A DNA stretch of 64,000 bases from assembly GCF_030731045.1 (NCBI RefSeq), contig NZ_JAVALS010000002.1, positions 401,591 through 465,590 of the forward strand, given 5' to 3'. This DNA is from Arthrobacter horti (GTDB lineage Bacteria; Actinomycetota; Actinomycetes; Actinomycetales; Micrococcaceae). Both the position numbers and the translations under genes were made by a program. Within the stretch, counting starts at the first letter, position 1. Every line of letters begins with the position of its first letter. Shown one piece after another: positions 1 through 8,653 of the stretch. Under the pieces are notes generated by a model that did not search any database, had not been told where the DNA came from, and was given only the letters and a program-made list of their open reading frames with translations.

Positions 1-222
1 ACGGCGCTCACCGCGGCGGCCTCCGCCCGGTACCTGTCCCGGCCGGGACTGGTCTACGTGCCGGTGGAGCCGCACCCCGGCAGTGAGGTGGCGCTGGCCT
101 GGCGGGCGGACGCCGCGAGTGAGGCCGTGGGCCTGTTCGTGGAGGTCGCCCGGGAGGTGCGGGACGCCGAACGGGACCTCATCCGGGCTATTGAGCACCC
201 GGCGGTTGTGAATCCCGGCTGA
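1..222 (+). CDS. LysR-family regulator, C-terminal fragment
   Basis: The open frame enters from the left edge and stops with TGA at 220-222, giving the last 73 residues of a protein. The segment reading RPGLVYVPVEP, followed by a V-A-L-A-W-R strand and a final helix rich in Glu and Arg, resembles the end of the LysR substrate-binding domain. The DNA-binding half lies outside the window, so ligand and targets cannot be judged. The lactone oxidase gene starts 36 bases downstream on the same strand. Confidence 0.6.
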   Translation, partial: TALTAAASARYLSRPGLVYVPVEPHPGSEVALAWRADAASEAVGLFVEVAREVRDAERDLIRAIEHPAVVNPG

Positions 223-258
223 TCCGCTGTTTGTGCCGCGGCTCACAGGGGCGTGAGC

Positions 259-1599
259 ATGGAGGTCATGTGGAAGAACTGGGCCGGAGATCAGGCCTGC
301 ACCCCGGCGGCTGTCGTCCGGCCCTCCGCCGTGGAAGCGGTTCAGGAGGCGGTCCGGAACGCCGCCGGTCAAGGCAGCGGGATCCGTGTGGTGGGTGCCG
401 GGCACTCCTTCGGCGACAACGTGCTGACGTCCGGAACCCTGATGTCCCTGGACTCGCTGACGGGTCTTCTGGGCGTGGACGCCACGGCCGGCACGGTCCG
501 GGTGGCGGCCGGGACACGGCTGCACGAGCTCAACCAGCTCCTGGATGCCCGCGGACTGGCCCTGGCGAACCTGGGGGACATCGACAGCCAGTCCGTGGCG
601 GGTGCCATCTCCACGGGCACCCACGGGACCGGGCGGACCCTGGGGAATCTGGCGACCTTCGTGGAGGACGTGGAGCTGGTCACCGCGGACGGTGACGTGG
701 TCCAGGCGTCCGAAGCGGGAGCCGGCGTGCTGGAGGCGGCCCGCCTGGCTGTGGGTTCCCTGGGCGTGGTCACCGCATACACGCTCAAGATCCTGCCCGC
801 GTACACCCTGCGCTGCGAACAGGAGCCCGCACCGCTGGCGGACGTCCTGGAACGACTGGACTCCGAGGTGGATGCGAACCGGCACTTCGAGTTCTTCTCC
901 TTCCCGCACAGTGACACCGTGATCGCCAAGCGCACCAACAGGGTGGAGAACGTCCCCGTGGGCCGGGCGGCGGGGCAGGACACCGTGACCGGACCCGCCG
1001 CCGTCGCAGGCAAGGTCAAGGCCTACCTGGAAGAGGAACTCCTGGAGAACACGGCACTGGACCTGGTCTGCCGCCTGGGCCGCGCCCGCAGGAGCCTCAT
1101 CCCGCGTCTCAACCGCCTGGCCACGGACCTGGTGAGCCCCACGGTCCGGACCGGCAGGAGCCATGAGGTGCTCGTGACCCGCAGAAGCGTGCGGTTCACG
1201 GAGACGGAATGGGCCCTGCCCCGGGAAGCGGGCGCGGAGGCACTCAAGGAGATGCGCCGCGTGGTCACGGCCCGCGGCCTGGACGTGAACTTCCCGTTCG
1301 AAGTCCGCTTCGTCGCGGCGGATGAGCAGTCCTTCCTCAGCCCGGCCTATGGGCGGGACAGCTGTTATATCGCGGCACACATGTACCGGGGGATGCCCTG
1401 GCAGGAGTTCTTCGGCGCCGTCCAGGACGTGGCTCTCGCCTACGGAGGGCGGCCCCATTGGGGGAAGAGGCACACACTCTCCGCGGACCGGTTGGCCGGC
1501 CTGTACCCCCGTTGGGAGGAGTTCCAGGACGCCAGGCGGAGACTGGACCCCCACGGTCTTTTCTCCAACGACCACACGCGCCGCATCTTCGGCGCCTGA
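259..1599 (+). CDS. FAD-linked D-arabinono-1,4-lactone/alditol oxidase family protein
   Basis: A 446-residue flavoprotein of the VAO/ALO family, which oxidises sugar lactones or polyols with O2 and makes H2O2. An FAD-binding domain fills roughly residues 15-150; GAGHSF near residue 47 carries His49, the position that binds FAD covalently in this family. The C-terminal ALO domain ends with the family motif HWGK followed by a D-P-H-G-L-F-S-N-D-H segment. I start at ATG 259 because AGGGG at 247-251 is 7 bases upstream; GTG 253 would sit directly on that ribosome site. No signal peptide is seen, so it is probably cytoplasmic. The substrate (L-gulonolactone, arabinonolactone, xylitol or sorbitol) is not decidable from sequence. 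Confidence 0.85.
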   Translation: MEVMWKNWAGDQACTPAAVVRPSAVEAVQEAVRNAAGQGSGIRVVGAGHSFGDNVLTSGTLMSLDSLTGLLGVDATAGTVRVAAGTRLHELNQLLDARGLALANLGDIDSQSVAGAISTGTHGTGRTLGNLATFVEDVELVTADGDVVQASEAGAGVLEAARLAVGSLGVVTAYTLKILPAYTLRCEQEPAPLADVLERLDSEVDANRHFEFFSFPHSDTVIAKRTNRVENVPVGRAAGQDTVTGPAAVAGKVKAYLEEELLENTALDLVCRLGRARRSLIPRLNRLATDLVSPTVRTGRSHEVLVTRRSVRFTETEWALPREAGAEALKEMRRVVTARGLDVNFPFEVRFVAADEQSFLSPAYGRDSCYIAAHMYRGMPWQEFFGAVQDVALAYGGRPHWGKRHTLSADRLAGLYPRWEEFQDARRRLDPHGLFSNDHTRRIFGA

Positions 1600-1629
1600 C
1601 ACCCGGCAGTGCAACGGCAGGAGCGAGCG

Positions 1630-2868
1630 ATGACGCAGCAGACCGGCCCCGGAGGCCGCCACACCTCACAGACCCGGCTCCAGGCACCTCCCGGTCGTGG
1701 CCCGGTGTCCGGTCCCCGGCTGACCCGGCACCGGGTGGCCAGCGCTGCGGCGTTCTTCCTGCAGGGCTTTCTGTTCATCACCATGACCACCCACCTGCCG
1801 CAGATCCAGGGTCAATTCGGCCTGGACCCGGCCACGCTGTCCCTCCTGCTGCTCGCCATGGTGATCCTGGCCGGCGCCGGATCGTTCCTGGCCGGTGCCG
1901 TGGCCCGGCGGGCGGATTCGGCCCGGGCGCTCGCCCTGGGACTCGGCCTGATCGGCTTCGGCGTGGTGGGTGCCGGGCTTGCACCGGGCCTTGCCGTCTT
2001 CTGCGCCGCGCTGGCCGTGTACGGCGTGGGACTCGGGACCGTGGACGCCGCCATGAACATGCAGGGCGTGGCGCTTGAGCACCGCCTGGGGCGCACGTTG
2101 CTTCCCGGCTTCCATGCGGCGTGGACGGCCGGCGGCATCGCGGCCACGCTCGCGGCGCTCGCGTTCGGGGACGTGCCGATGGCGGCCTCCGTGGCACCGT
2201 TCGGGGCGGTGGCACTGCTGCTCATGGCCCTGCCGTTCCTCCGGCGTGACCGGGGCCAGGCCGTGGAGGGCGGGGAGCACGCCGTGTCCATCCCCTGGAA
2301 GCGGCTGCTTCTGGTGGGCCTGGTGCTGGTGCTCTTCTACATGGTGGACACCGCGGCGTCCACCTGGGGTCCGGCCTACCTCCACACCCTCTTCGGGACC
2401 GGAGTCGGCAATGTCGCGGTGGCGACGCTCCCGTACCTCGTCGCGTCCCTGCTCGCCCGCCTGGCCGGGGACCGCGCCGTCGCGCGTTTCGGGGCGGTGC
2501 CGCTGCTGCGAGCGGCGGCCGTCCTCTCCGCTGCCGCCCTGGCGGTGGTGGTCCTGGCGACGACGGCGGAGCTCGCCGTCGTCGGCTTCGCCCTGCTGGG
2601 CTTCGGGGCGGGGATCATCGCGCCGCTGTCCTTCTCCGCGGCCGGCGCCATCGCGGCAGCAGCCGGGGGAGCGGCGGACGACGGCGTGCGGCGGGCCCGG
2701 GTGGACTCGGTGATCGCGCGCTTCAATCAGTTCAACTACGTGGGCGCGCTGTTCGGTTCGGTGCTGACAGGCCTGGTGGGGGCGGACTCGCTGCGCTACG
2801 GCTTCGCGCTGCCGCTGGTCCTGGTGCTGGCGATCGTGCCCTTGGCAAGGGCGTTCCGGGAGGACTGA
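1630..2868 (+). CDS. MFS transporter, 12 membrane segments
   Basis: A 412-residue major facilitator with about twelve hydrophobic segments; a charged loop (R-R-D-R-G-Q-A-V-E-G-G-E) near the middle separates the two six-helix halves. It is an inner-membrane carrier of unknown substrate. ATG 1630 is chosen over GTG 1609 because AGGAG at 1619-1623 lies 6 bases before it. The gene follows the lactone oxidase by 30 bases on the same strand, so co-transcription is likely and a sugar or sugar-acid substrate is possible, but this is inference only. The terminator at 2904-2932 closes the unit. Confidence 0.85.
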   Translation: MTQQTGPGGRHTSQTRLQAPPGRGPVSGPRLTRHRVASAAAFFLQGFLFITMTTHLPQIQGQFGLDPATLSLLLLAMVILAGAGSFLAGAVARRADSARALALGLGLIGFGVVGAGLAPGLAVFCAALAVYGVGLGTVDAAMNMQGVALEHRLGRTLLPGFHAAWTAGGIAATLAALAFGDVPMAASVAPFGAVALLLMALPFLRRDRGQAVEGGEHAVSIPWKRLLLVGLVLVLFYMVDTAASTWGPAYLHTLFGTGVGNVAVATLPYLVASLLARLAGDRAVARFGAVPLLRAAAVLSAAALAVVVLATTAELAVVGFALLGFGAGIIAPLSFSAAGAIAAAAGGAADDGVRRARVDSVIARFNQFNYVGALFGSVLTGLVGADSLRYGFALPLVLVLAIVPLARAFRED

Positions 2869-2903
2869 ACGCGTGGCCTGGCGGCCCCGCGCCGGGGAAA
2901 CTG

Positions 2904-2932
2904 AAAGGCCCGGTCCAATGGACCGGGCCTTT
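2904..2932. terminator. Bidirectional hairpin terminator
   Basis: Perfect 13-bp arms (2904-2916, 2920-2932) around a 3-nt loop, with T runs on both strands. It can end the MFS transcript on the plus strand and the tRNA-Arg transcript on the minus strand. Confidence 0.8.
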
Positions 2933-2952
2933 TCCGTATCGTTCAATCTCTG

Positions 2953-3026
<74 letters not shown>

Positions 3027-3142
3027 ATGGCATCTTCCGGGAGTCGATCCCGTTCGAACCTCGGTAAACCTTACCCGAAAAGTCCGCCGGATGCACAATG
3101 GCGTTCCTGGCCGGTTCCAAGCCCTTCCCGATGCCGGGAAGG

Positions 3143-3185
3143 ACAGCAAAGTGCCCCGGTCCTGTGGACCGGGGCACTTTGCTGT
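3143..3185. terminator. Perfect 20-bp stem hairpin between the two tRNA-Arg genes
   Basis: Arms 3143-3162 and 3166-3185 are exact reverse complements around loop TGT. It lies just downstream of tRNA-Arg copy B, so it should stop that transcript before copy A. Confidence 0.8.
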
Positions 3186-3200
3186 TCAACTGAAACTCTG

Positions 3201-3274
<74 letters not shown>

Positions 3275-3315
3275 TTGGCATCTTCCGGGAGTCGATCCCG
3301 TTCGAACCTCAATAA

Positions 3316-3344
3316 ACTTTACGCGAACTTCCAGTGACGTCCAA
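3316..3344 (-). promoter_or_regulatory. Promoter of tRNA-Arg copy B
   Basis: Read on the minus strand, TTGGAC (3339-3344) is followed by a 17-bp spacer and TAAAGT (3316-3321). Copy A keeps a similar -10 box but has no comparable -35. Confidence 0.55.
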
Positions 3345-3382
3345 ATCGACGGTTGGTGACGTCCGGCACCTATACCGGTCTA

Positions 3383-3398
3383 CGTGACCTTAATCACA
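3383..3398 (+). promoter_or_regulatory. CRP/GlxR-like operator upstream of pckG
   Basis: The 16-mer CGTGACCTTAATCACA fits the actinobacterial CRP/GlxR consensus TGTGA-N6-TCACA with one mismatch. It lies 142 bases before the pckG start. cAMP-dependent control of a gluconeogenic gene would make sense. Confidence 0.6.
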
Positions 3399-3539
3399 AA
3401 ACCGAGGGTGAAATGCCGGTACTGCCAGGAAAAACACCAGGAAACCGGTCAAGGAGTCAAATATTGCTGGGAATCTTTGCAGTGGTCCGTACCTACGATT
3501 GAGAGACCCGCCCAGGAACCCCATCGAAAAGGACTCACT

Positions 3540-5366
3540 ATGGGAAATCTGACGACGTCCCGTCTGACGGCCGACGCCCCCACCACCCACCAGAAGCTGC
3601 TGGCCTGGGTTGAGGAAGTGGCAGAGCTCACCCAGCCGGACTCCATCTACTGGGTGAACGGATCCGTTGACGAGTACGCACGCCTGACCACCGAACTGGT
3701 TGAGGCCGGCACCCTGGTCCGCCTCAACCCGGAGACCTTCCCGAACTCCTTCGCCGCCTTCTCCGACCCGGCCGACGTGGCCCGCGTGGAGGAGCAGACC
3801 TTCATCTGCTCTGAGAAGGAGGCCGATGCCGGCTTCACCAACAACTGGATGGCCCCCGCCGAGATGAAGGGGAAGCTCAACTCCCTCTTCGCCGGCTCCA
3901 TGCGTGGCCGCACCATGTACGTCATCCCCTTCGTCATGGGTCACCTTGACGCCGAGGACCCCAAGTTCGGCGTCGAGATCACCGACTCCGCCTACGTGGT
4001 GGCCTCTATGCGCATCATGGCCCGCATCGGCACCGAGGTGCTGGACAAGCTCACCGCCACGAACGCCTTCTTCGTCCCGGCTCTGCACTCCGTGGGCGCC
4101 CCGCTGGCTCCCGGTCAGCAGGACGTCGCCTGGCCGTGCAACCCGGACAAGTGGATCGTCCACTTCCCGGAGGAGCGCTCCATCGTCTCCTACGGCTCCG
4201 GCTACGGCGGAAACGCCCTCCTGGGCAAGAAGTGCTTCTCCCTGCGCATCGCGTCCGTCATGGCGCGCGACGAGGGCTGGCTCGCCGAGCACATGCTCAT
4301 CCTGAAGCTGACCAGCCCCGAGTCCAAGGTCTACCACGTGGCCGCGGCCTTCCCGTCCGCCTGTGGCAAGACCAACCTGGCCCTCCTGGATCCCACGGTC
4401 AAGGGCTGGAAGGTCGAGACGCTGGGCGACGACATCAACTGGATGCGCTTCGGCAAGGAGGGCGAGCTCCGGGCCGTGAACCCGGAGGCCGGCCTCTTCG
4501 GCGTGGCCCCCGGCACCGGCTGGGGCACCAACCCGAACGCCATGCGCGCCATTGCCAAGGGCAACAGCATCTTCACCAACGTCGCCCTGACGGACGATGG
4601 CGGTGTCTGGTGGGAAGGCATGACGGAGGAGACTCCGGCGCACCTGACCGACTGGCAGGGCAATGAGTGGACCCCCGAGTCCGGCCGTCCCGCCGCGCAC
4701 CCGAACTCCCGCTTCTGCACGCCGATCGACCAGATCGACATGCTGGCCCCGGAGTACTTCGCGCCGGAGGGCGTCCAGGTGGACGCCATCCTGTTCGGCG
4801 GCCGCCGCAAGACCACCATCCCGCTGGTCACCGAGGCCCGCGACTGGACCAACGGCATCTTCATGGGCTCCACCCTGTCCTCGGAGACCACCGCCGCCGC
4901 GGCCGGCGCCGTCGGCGTGGTGCGCCGCGACCCCATGGCCATGCTGCCGTTCATCGGCTACAACGCCGGTGACTACCTCAAGCACTGGATCTCGCTGTCC
5001 GCCAAGGCCAACCCGGAGAAGCTCCCCAAGATCTTCCTGGTGAACTGGTTCCGCCGGACTCCGGAGGGTGGCTTCGCCTGGCCCGGTTTCGGTGAGAATT
5101 CCCGCGTCCTGAAGTGGGCCATCGAGCGCATCGAAGGCAAGGCGGACGCCGTGGAGACCCCCATCGGCTTCGTCCCCACCGCGGAGTCCCTGGACACCGA
5201 CGGCCTGGACGTCAGCGCCGAGGAACTGGACGCCGCCCTGGCCTTCCGCTCCGAGGAATGGCAGACCGAGGCCGTCAGCATCGAGGAGTGGTACGCCAAC
5301 TTCGGTGAGGCCCTGCCGGCCGGCCTCCGTGCCGAGCTGGACGGACTGAAGGACCGCCTGGCCTGA
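3540..5366 (+). CDS. pckG: Phosphoenolpyruvate carboxykinase (GTP)
   Basis: A 608-residue GTP-dependent PEP carboxykinase, which converts oxaloacetate plus GTP to PEP, the entry to gluconeogenesis. The P-loop-like kinase-1a motif S-A-C-G-K-T-N spans residues 273-279, with the hyper-reactive Cys at 275. The metal and substrate region around G-G-R-R-K-T-T and a W-F-R-R segment are also present. The frame is open further upstream, but ATG 3540 has the ribosome site AAAAGGA just before it and gives the usual family length. A CRP/GlxR-like site lies in the 265-base upstream region. It is a single-gene unit followed by a strong hairpin at 5413-5469. Confidence 0.98.
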   Translation: MGNLTTSRLTADAPTTHQKLLAWVEEVAELTQPDSIYWVNGSVDEYARLTTELVEAGTLVRLNPETFPNSFAAFSDPADVARVEEQTFICSEKEADAGFTNNWMAPAEMKGKLNSLFAGSMRGRTMYVIPFVMGHLDAEDPKFGVEITDSAYVVASMRIMARIGTEVLDKLTATNAFFVPALHSVGAPLAPGQQDVAWPCNPDKWIVHFPEERSIVSYGSGYGGNALLGKKCFSLRIASVMARDEGWLAEHMLILKLTSPESKVYHVAAAFPSACGKTNLALLDPTVKGWKVETLGDDINWMRFGKEGELRAVNPEAGLFGVAPGTGWGTNPNAMRAIAKGNSIFTNVALTDDGGVWWEGMTEETPAHLTDWQGNEWTPESGRPAAHPNSRFCTPIDQIDMLAPEYFAPEGVQVDAILFGGRRKTTIPLVTEARDWTNGIFMGSTLSSETTAAAAGAVGVVRRDPMAMLPFIGYNAGDYLKHWISLSAKANPEKLPKIFLVNWFRRTPEGGFAWPGFGENSRVLKWAIERIEGKADAVETPIGFVPTAESLDTDGLDVSAEELDAALAFRSEEWQTEAVSIEEWYANFGEALPAGLRAELDGLKDRLA

Positions 5367-5412
5367 TCTCAGAGCCTCTGCGCGGCGGCCTTCACATTCT
5401 TCCGCGCAGCAG

Positions 5413-5469
5413 AACGACGACGCGTGGTCGCCTTCCGGGAAACCGGCGGGGCGGCCACGCGGCGCCGTT
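5413..5469. repeat. Intergenic palindrome downstream of pckG (ACGACG-type)
   Basis: Twenty-base arms (5413-5432, 5450-5469) pair with two mismatches and one wobble around a 17-nt loop. The outer end reads TTAAACGGCG on the minus strand and AACGACGACG on the plus strand, like the elements at 40671-40721 and 44027-44091. It can act as a terminator for pckG. Confidence 0.65.
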
Positions 5470-5579
5470 TAAGGGGACAGTGAGCGCTCTGCGCGGGCGG
5501 CCGGTGTCGAGGCCGCCTATCGTGGAGAGTGATACCCGGAACCCGGTAGGGCGAATGAGCTGACGGAAGGCGAGCTGAC

Positions 5580-5813
5580 GTGGCGCGTGAAGAAGGCCTG
5601 ACGGATCGTGATCCCGTCATGCCCGTCGACCGGGACCGCCCGCGTGTGGCTCCGGCGGCCGCGTGGCTCTTCGACGTCGTCACGGAGCCCTCCTCCGTCC
5701 TGAGCGGACGCGGTCCGGCTGCCGGCGGCGGGCCGGTGGGTGACCCGGTGCCCGAGGAGGGCTATTTCATGCCGTCCATCGGCCCGGAGTGGCCTGGCCT
5801 TGAGAACGGCTGA
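5580..5813 (+). CDS. Possible small hypothetical protein, 77 residues
   Basis: A short frame starting at GTG 5580 with GGAAGG 9 bases upstream. The product is rich in Gly, Pro and Asp and has one short hydrophobic patch (A-A-A-W-L-F-D-V-V). I recognise no family. It sits in a 495-base gap between pckG and the convergent LysR gene. The case rests only on the ribosome site and the open frame, so it may be spurious. Apart from this and the hairpin at 5413-5469 I see nothing in the gap. Confidence 0.3.
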   Translation: MAREEGLTDRDPVMPVDRDRPRVAPAAAWLFDVVTEPSSVLSGRGPAAGGGPVGDPVPEEGYFMPSIGPEWPGLENG

Positions 5814-5861
5814 TGAGCCCGGCGGGTGCCGCGCCACGCCGTCGTGCACAAGCCGTCGTGT

Positions 5862-6767
5862 TCAACGCCCTGCGGCCTCCGCCGCCTCCTGGAGGAGCCG
5901 CACCAGAAGTTTCACGCCGGGGCTCGCGGACATGGTGCGGCGGTACGCGGCGGACACGGAGCGATGCGCCTGTCCGCCGGCCAGCGGCCGGGCCACCACG
6001 CCGTCCGGGATGGGGCCCCTGCCCAGCCTCGGCACGAAGGCAAGGGCCAGTCCCTGGGCCACGAACTCTATGTGCGTGGCGAAGTCGGGATCGATGAACG
6101 CGATCCGCGGCGTCGCCCCCTCCTCGGCGAGCAGCCGGAGCAGTGCCTCGTGGCAGATGGCGCCGCGAGGCTGAGAACACCAGGTCTCGGGCAGAAGCTC
6201 CGCGCGGGGAATGGCGTCGAGGCCGGCAAGCCGGTGCGTGGCGGGCACGATGATGTCCGCGATGTCCTCGCAGAGCGGCTCCAGGGCGACGTTCCCCGGA
6301 ACTTCGAGTGCCACGGAGTTCCAGTCGTGGATCACGGCGAGGTCCACGTCCCCGTGGGCCACCTTGCCCACGGCCTCCGCCGGATCCACTGCCACCACCT
6401 CCAGCCGCATGTCCGGCGCCTCCTCGGCCAGCCGGCAGGCCACGTGGACCAGCAGGCCGCGCGCGGCCGTGGAGAAGCTCGCCACCGTGAACGTCCCATT
6501 CGGCTCTTCACCGGCGCTGAGCACCGACTCCATCTCCTCGAGCTCGGAGAGGATCCGGCCGCCGTGCTCCACCAAGGCGCGGCCGCGTTCGGTCACGAGG
6601 ACGCCGCGGCCGTTCCGTTCGAGCAGCGCGGTCCGCGACTGCCGTTCCAGCTTCTTGATCTGCTGCGAGACGGCGGACGGTGTGAACCCCAGCTCAGCGG
6701 CCGCGGCGGCCACGCTTCCCGTCCGCTGAACCGCGACGAGGGCCTGAAGGGCCTGCAGATCAATCAT
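5862..6767 (-). CDS. LysR-family transcriptional regulator
   Basis: A 301-residue regulator. The N-terminal winged helix-turn-helix includes G-S-V-A-A-A-A-A-E-L-G-F-T-P-S-A-V-S-Q-Q-I (about residues 17-37) and is followed by a LysR substrate-binding domain to the end. ATG 6767 is preceded by TAGCAT with 6 bases between (plus-strand 6774-6779), so the mRNA is probably leaderless. It is divergent from the EamA transporter gene with only 72 bases between the starts, the standard layout for a LysR protein controlling its neighbour. The ligand is unknown. Confidence 0.9.
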   Translation of the reverse strand: MIDLQALQALVAVQRTGSVAAAAAELGFTPSAVSQQIKKLERQSRTALLERNGRGVLVTERGRALVEHGGRILSELEEMESVLSAGEEPNGTFTVASFSTAARGLLVHVACRLAEEAPDMRLEVVAVDPAEAVGKVAHGDVDLAVIHDWNSVALEVPGNVALEPLCEDIADIIVPATHRLAGLDAIPRAELLPETWCSQPRGAICHEALLRLLAEEGATPRIAFIDPDFATHIEFVAQGLALAFVPRLGRGPIPDGVVARPLAGGQAHRSVSAAYRRTMSASPGVKLLVRLLQEAAEAAGR

Positions 6768-6773
6768 GAACTG

Positions 6774-6779
6774 ATGCTA
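6774..6779 (-). promoter_or_regulatory. -10 box of the LysR gene (leaderless)
   Basis: TAGCAT on the minus strand ends 6 bases before ATG 6767, placing the expected transcription start at or next to the A of the start codon. Confidence 0.5.
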
Positions 6780-6839
6780 CCGAATATCTGGTACGAATCA
6801 TTGCTGGAGCTACATGGTTTTCCCGGGCAGGCTGAGAGG

Positions 6840-7832
6840 GTGAAAAGCCGTCATGTCCTCGCCGCCGTCCTTGTCGCCGTGATCTGGGGCAGCAATTTCG
6901 TCGCCATCCGGCTCGGCCTCCACGATGTGCCGCCCCTGGTCCTGACGGCCCTGCGCTTCGCCCTGGTGGCCTTCCCGCTCATGCTTTTCGTCCCGCGTCC
7001 GGCGGTCTCCTGGCGCGTGCTCCTGGGAGTGGGGCTGTTCATGAACGCGGGCCACCTCGGCTTCAGCTATCTCGCCATGTCCCTGGGCCTCCCCACCGGC
7101 CTGGCGCCGCTGATCCTGCAGAGCCAGGTGCTGTTCACGATCCTGCTGGCTGCCGTGTTCCTGCGGGAGAGGCCGGGAAGGGTCCAGCTGGCCGGGGTTC
7201 TGGTGGGTGCCGCAGGCCTTCTGGTGGTGGTGCTGAGCCGTGCGTCCTTCGCGGCGTTCGTGCCGGTGCTGCTCACCCTTGCCGGTGGGCTCTGCTGGGG
7301 GATCGGCAATGTGGTGTCCCGGGCCGCGAAGGGAGTGAACCCGTTCGGTCTGGTGGTCTGGTCCGCCGCCACGGTTCCGCTGCCTCTGCTGATCCTGGAC
7401 ATGGTCCAGAACGGCCCCGAAGACCCGTTCCGAGCCGTGGCGGCCATGACCCCGCTGGCCTGGGGCAGCACGCTCTTCACGGTGCTCGTCTCCACTCTCC
7501 TGGCCTTCACGCTGTGGAACGGCCTGCTGCACGCCTACCCGGCCTGGCGGGTCACGCCGTTCGCGCTGCTGATCCCGGTGGTCGGGATGACTGCGGGCTG
7601 GCTGGCCTTCGGCGAGGTGCCCGGCGTCTGGGACCTGGCGGGCGGGGCGGTGCTGCTCAGCGGGGTGGCCGTCACGCAGCTGGGCGGCGCACTGTCCAGG
7701 ACGGCGGGCACGACGGCGGCCTCCGGGCTGTCCCGCGGGCCACAACCGGAGGTGAGCGAGGAGTCGGTCGCCGGGGGCTCTGCCCGCCGGGACGCGGTCA
7801 CCGCGTCTACGGCATCCCCGGGGACTCCCTGA
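6840..7832 (+). CDS. EamA (DMT) family transporter with an extended tail
   Basis: A 330-residue drug/metabolite transporter with about ten membrane segments in two EamA repeats; the start V-K-S-R-H-V-L-A-A-V-L-V-A-V-I-W-G-S-N-F is typical of the family. GTG 6840 is the only start that fits; longer frames run over the divergent LysR gene. Family members are usually about 300 residues. Here the last 40 or so residues after G-G-A-L-S-R-T are Ser/Thr/Gly-rich, and the final part is the out-of-frame reading of a poxB fragment, so the original stop was probably lost by a deletion. Control by the divergent LysR protein is likely. Confidence 0.85.
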   Translation: MKSRHVLAAVLVAVIWGSNFVAIRLGLHDVPPLVLTALRFALVAFPLMLFVPRPAVSWRVLLGVGLFMNAGHLGFSYLAMSLGLPTGLAPLILQSQVLFTILLAAVFLRERPGRVQLAGVLVGAAGLLVVVLSRASFAAFVPVLLTLAGGLCWGIGNVVSRAAKGVNPFGLVVWSAATVPLPLLILDMVQNGPEDPFRAVAAMTPLAWGSTLFTVLVSTLLAFTLWNGLLHAYPAWRVTPFALLIPVVGMTAGWLAFGEVPGVWDLAGGAVLLSGVAVTQLGGALSRTAGTTAASGLSRGPQPEVSEESVAGGSARRDAVTASTASPGTP

Positions 7833-7864
7833 ACGGGTTCACCGACGCCCACTCCTCACGCTGA
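7796..7864 (+). pseudogene. Remnant of a pyruvate oxidase (poxB) gene start
   Basis: In the second plus frame this stretch encodes HRVYGIPGDSLNGFTDA and then a stop. That is the conserved N-terminal thiamine-enzyme motif of PoxB-type pyruvate oxidases/dehydrogenases. No start codon, no upstream PoxB residues and none of the roughly 550 downstream residues remain. It overlaps the last codons of the EamA gene in another frame and abuts the inverted repeat at 7856-7935. Confidence 0.65.
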
Positions 7865-7935
7865 GCTCGCTGTAAAGGGTCTGACCTCGCTACAGACTGT
7901 AGCGAGGTCAGACGTTCCACAGCGGGCTCAGCGTG
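7856..7935. repeat. Large inverted repeat with a perfect 16-bp core hairpin
   Basis: Two arms of about 39 bases agree at roughly 34 positions. The inner arms 7879-7894 and 7898-7913 match perfectly around loop GAC; the outer arms TCACGCTGAGC / GCTCAGCGTGA also pair. It separates the EamA/poxB-remnant end from the convergent reductase gene and may act as a two-way terminator or be the scar of a mobile repeat. Confidence 0.75.
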
Positions 7936-7955
7936 AAGGGCTGGAGGGATCCGGA

Positions 7956-8564
7956 TCAGTTGGCGGCGTTGAAGCGTGCCCGGCGGAACTTCGGGGTCTC
8001 CAGCTCGTCCAGCGCTGCCACGGCGAAGTCCTCGGCGGAGATGTACGGGCCGGCGATGGTGTCGCCTTCCACGGTGTACTTCCCGGTGCGCTCGCCGGGA
8101 GCGATCTCCGGTGCGGGGGACTGGACGGTCCAGTCCACGCCTTCGGGCGCCGCGCGGTAGAGGTCCAGGATGGCCAGGCAGCTCAGTGCCTCTGCCAGAT
8201 AGGCCTGAGGGTAACCCGGCGCTTCGAGGAGCAGGGTGGTCGGGTCGGCCACGAGCGAGCCGGCGCCGCCCACCACGAAGATGCGGGCCTGGGGCTGGGA
8301 CGCGATCACGTCGCGGTGTGCCTGCAGGAGCGGCTCGTGCGAGTCGCCGTTGCGCGGAGTCGGGACGGAGATGACGACGGCGTCGTGCTCGCCGGCGAGG
8401 CGGCTGAACGTCGCGGTGTCCGTCAGTTCGGCGGCGACGGCGGTGGTGCTTTCGACCGCGGTGCCCTTGCGGGAGACGGCGGTGACCTGGTGCCCGCGGG
8501 ACAGTGCTTCGGCGACGAGACGGCTTCCGACCATGCCGGTGGCTCCGTAGACGGCGATCTTCAT
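7956..8564 (-). CDS. NAD(P)-binding oxidoreductase, NmrA/atypical SDR type
   Basis: A 202-residue Rossmann protein beginning M-K-I-A-V-Y-G-A-T-G-M-V-G-S, the GxxGxxG nucleotide-binding loop of atypical short-chain dehydrogenases (NAD(P)H-binding family). The short length and lack of a YxxxK motif suit flavin reductase-like or redox-sensing members. The ribosome site GAGGA lies 6 bases before ATG 8564. It is divergent from an HxlR regulator, a common pairing in which the regulator represses the reductase in response to electrophile or thiol stress; that role is inferred. Confidence 0.85.
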   Translation of the reverse strand: MKIAVYGATGMVGSRLVAEALSRGHQVTAVSRKGTAVESTTAVAAELTDTATFSRLAGEHDAVVISVPTPRNGDSHEPLLQAHRDVIASQPQARIFVVGGAGSLVADPTTLLLEAPGYPQAYLAEALSCLAILDLYRAAPEGVDWTVQSPAPEIAPGERTGKYTVEGDTIAGPYISAEDFAVAALDELETPKFRRARFNAAN

Positions 8565-8641
8565 AGGATTCCTCGAATCAGTTGCGGGGTTGTGCCTGAT
8601 GAATCAACAGTATCTATTTGAAAGCAAGTACTTCAACGTCA

Positions 8642-8647
8642 TATAGT
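8642..8647 (+). promoter_or_regulatory. -10 box of the hxlR-type gene (leaderless)
   Basis: TATAGT ends 6 bases before ATG 8654. This decides the start codon and implies a leaderless mRNA. Confidence 0.55.
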
Positions 8648-8653
8648 TACCGG

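Noticed and set aside
3384..3539. 52-codon N-terminal extension of pckG
   Set aside because: It covers the CRP-like site and promoter region, while ATG 3540 has a ribosome site and gives the family length.
5369..5683. 104-codon minus-strand frame after pckG
   Set aside because: Arg/Ser/Ala-rich, no ribosome site, and it contains the palindrome 5413-5469; no family resemblance.
5826..6839. Upstream extension of the EamA frame on the plus strand
   Set aside because: It runs antisense through the LysR gene, which has a full family match; the membrane protein begins at GTG 6840.
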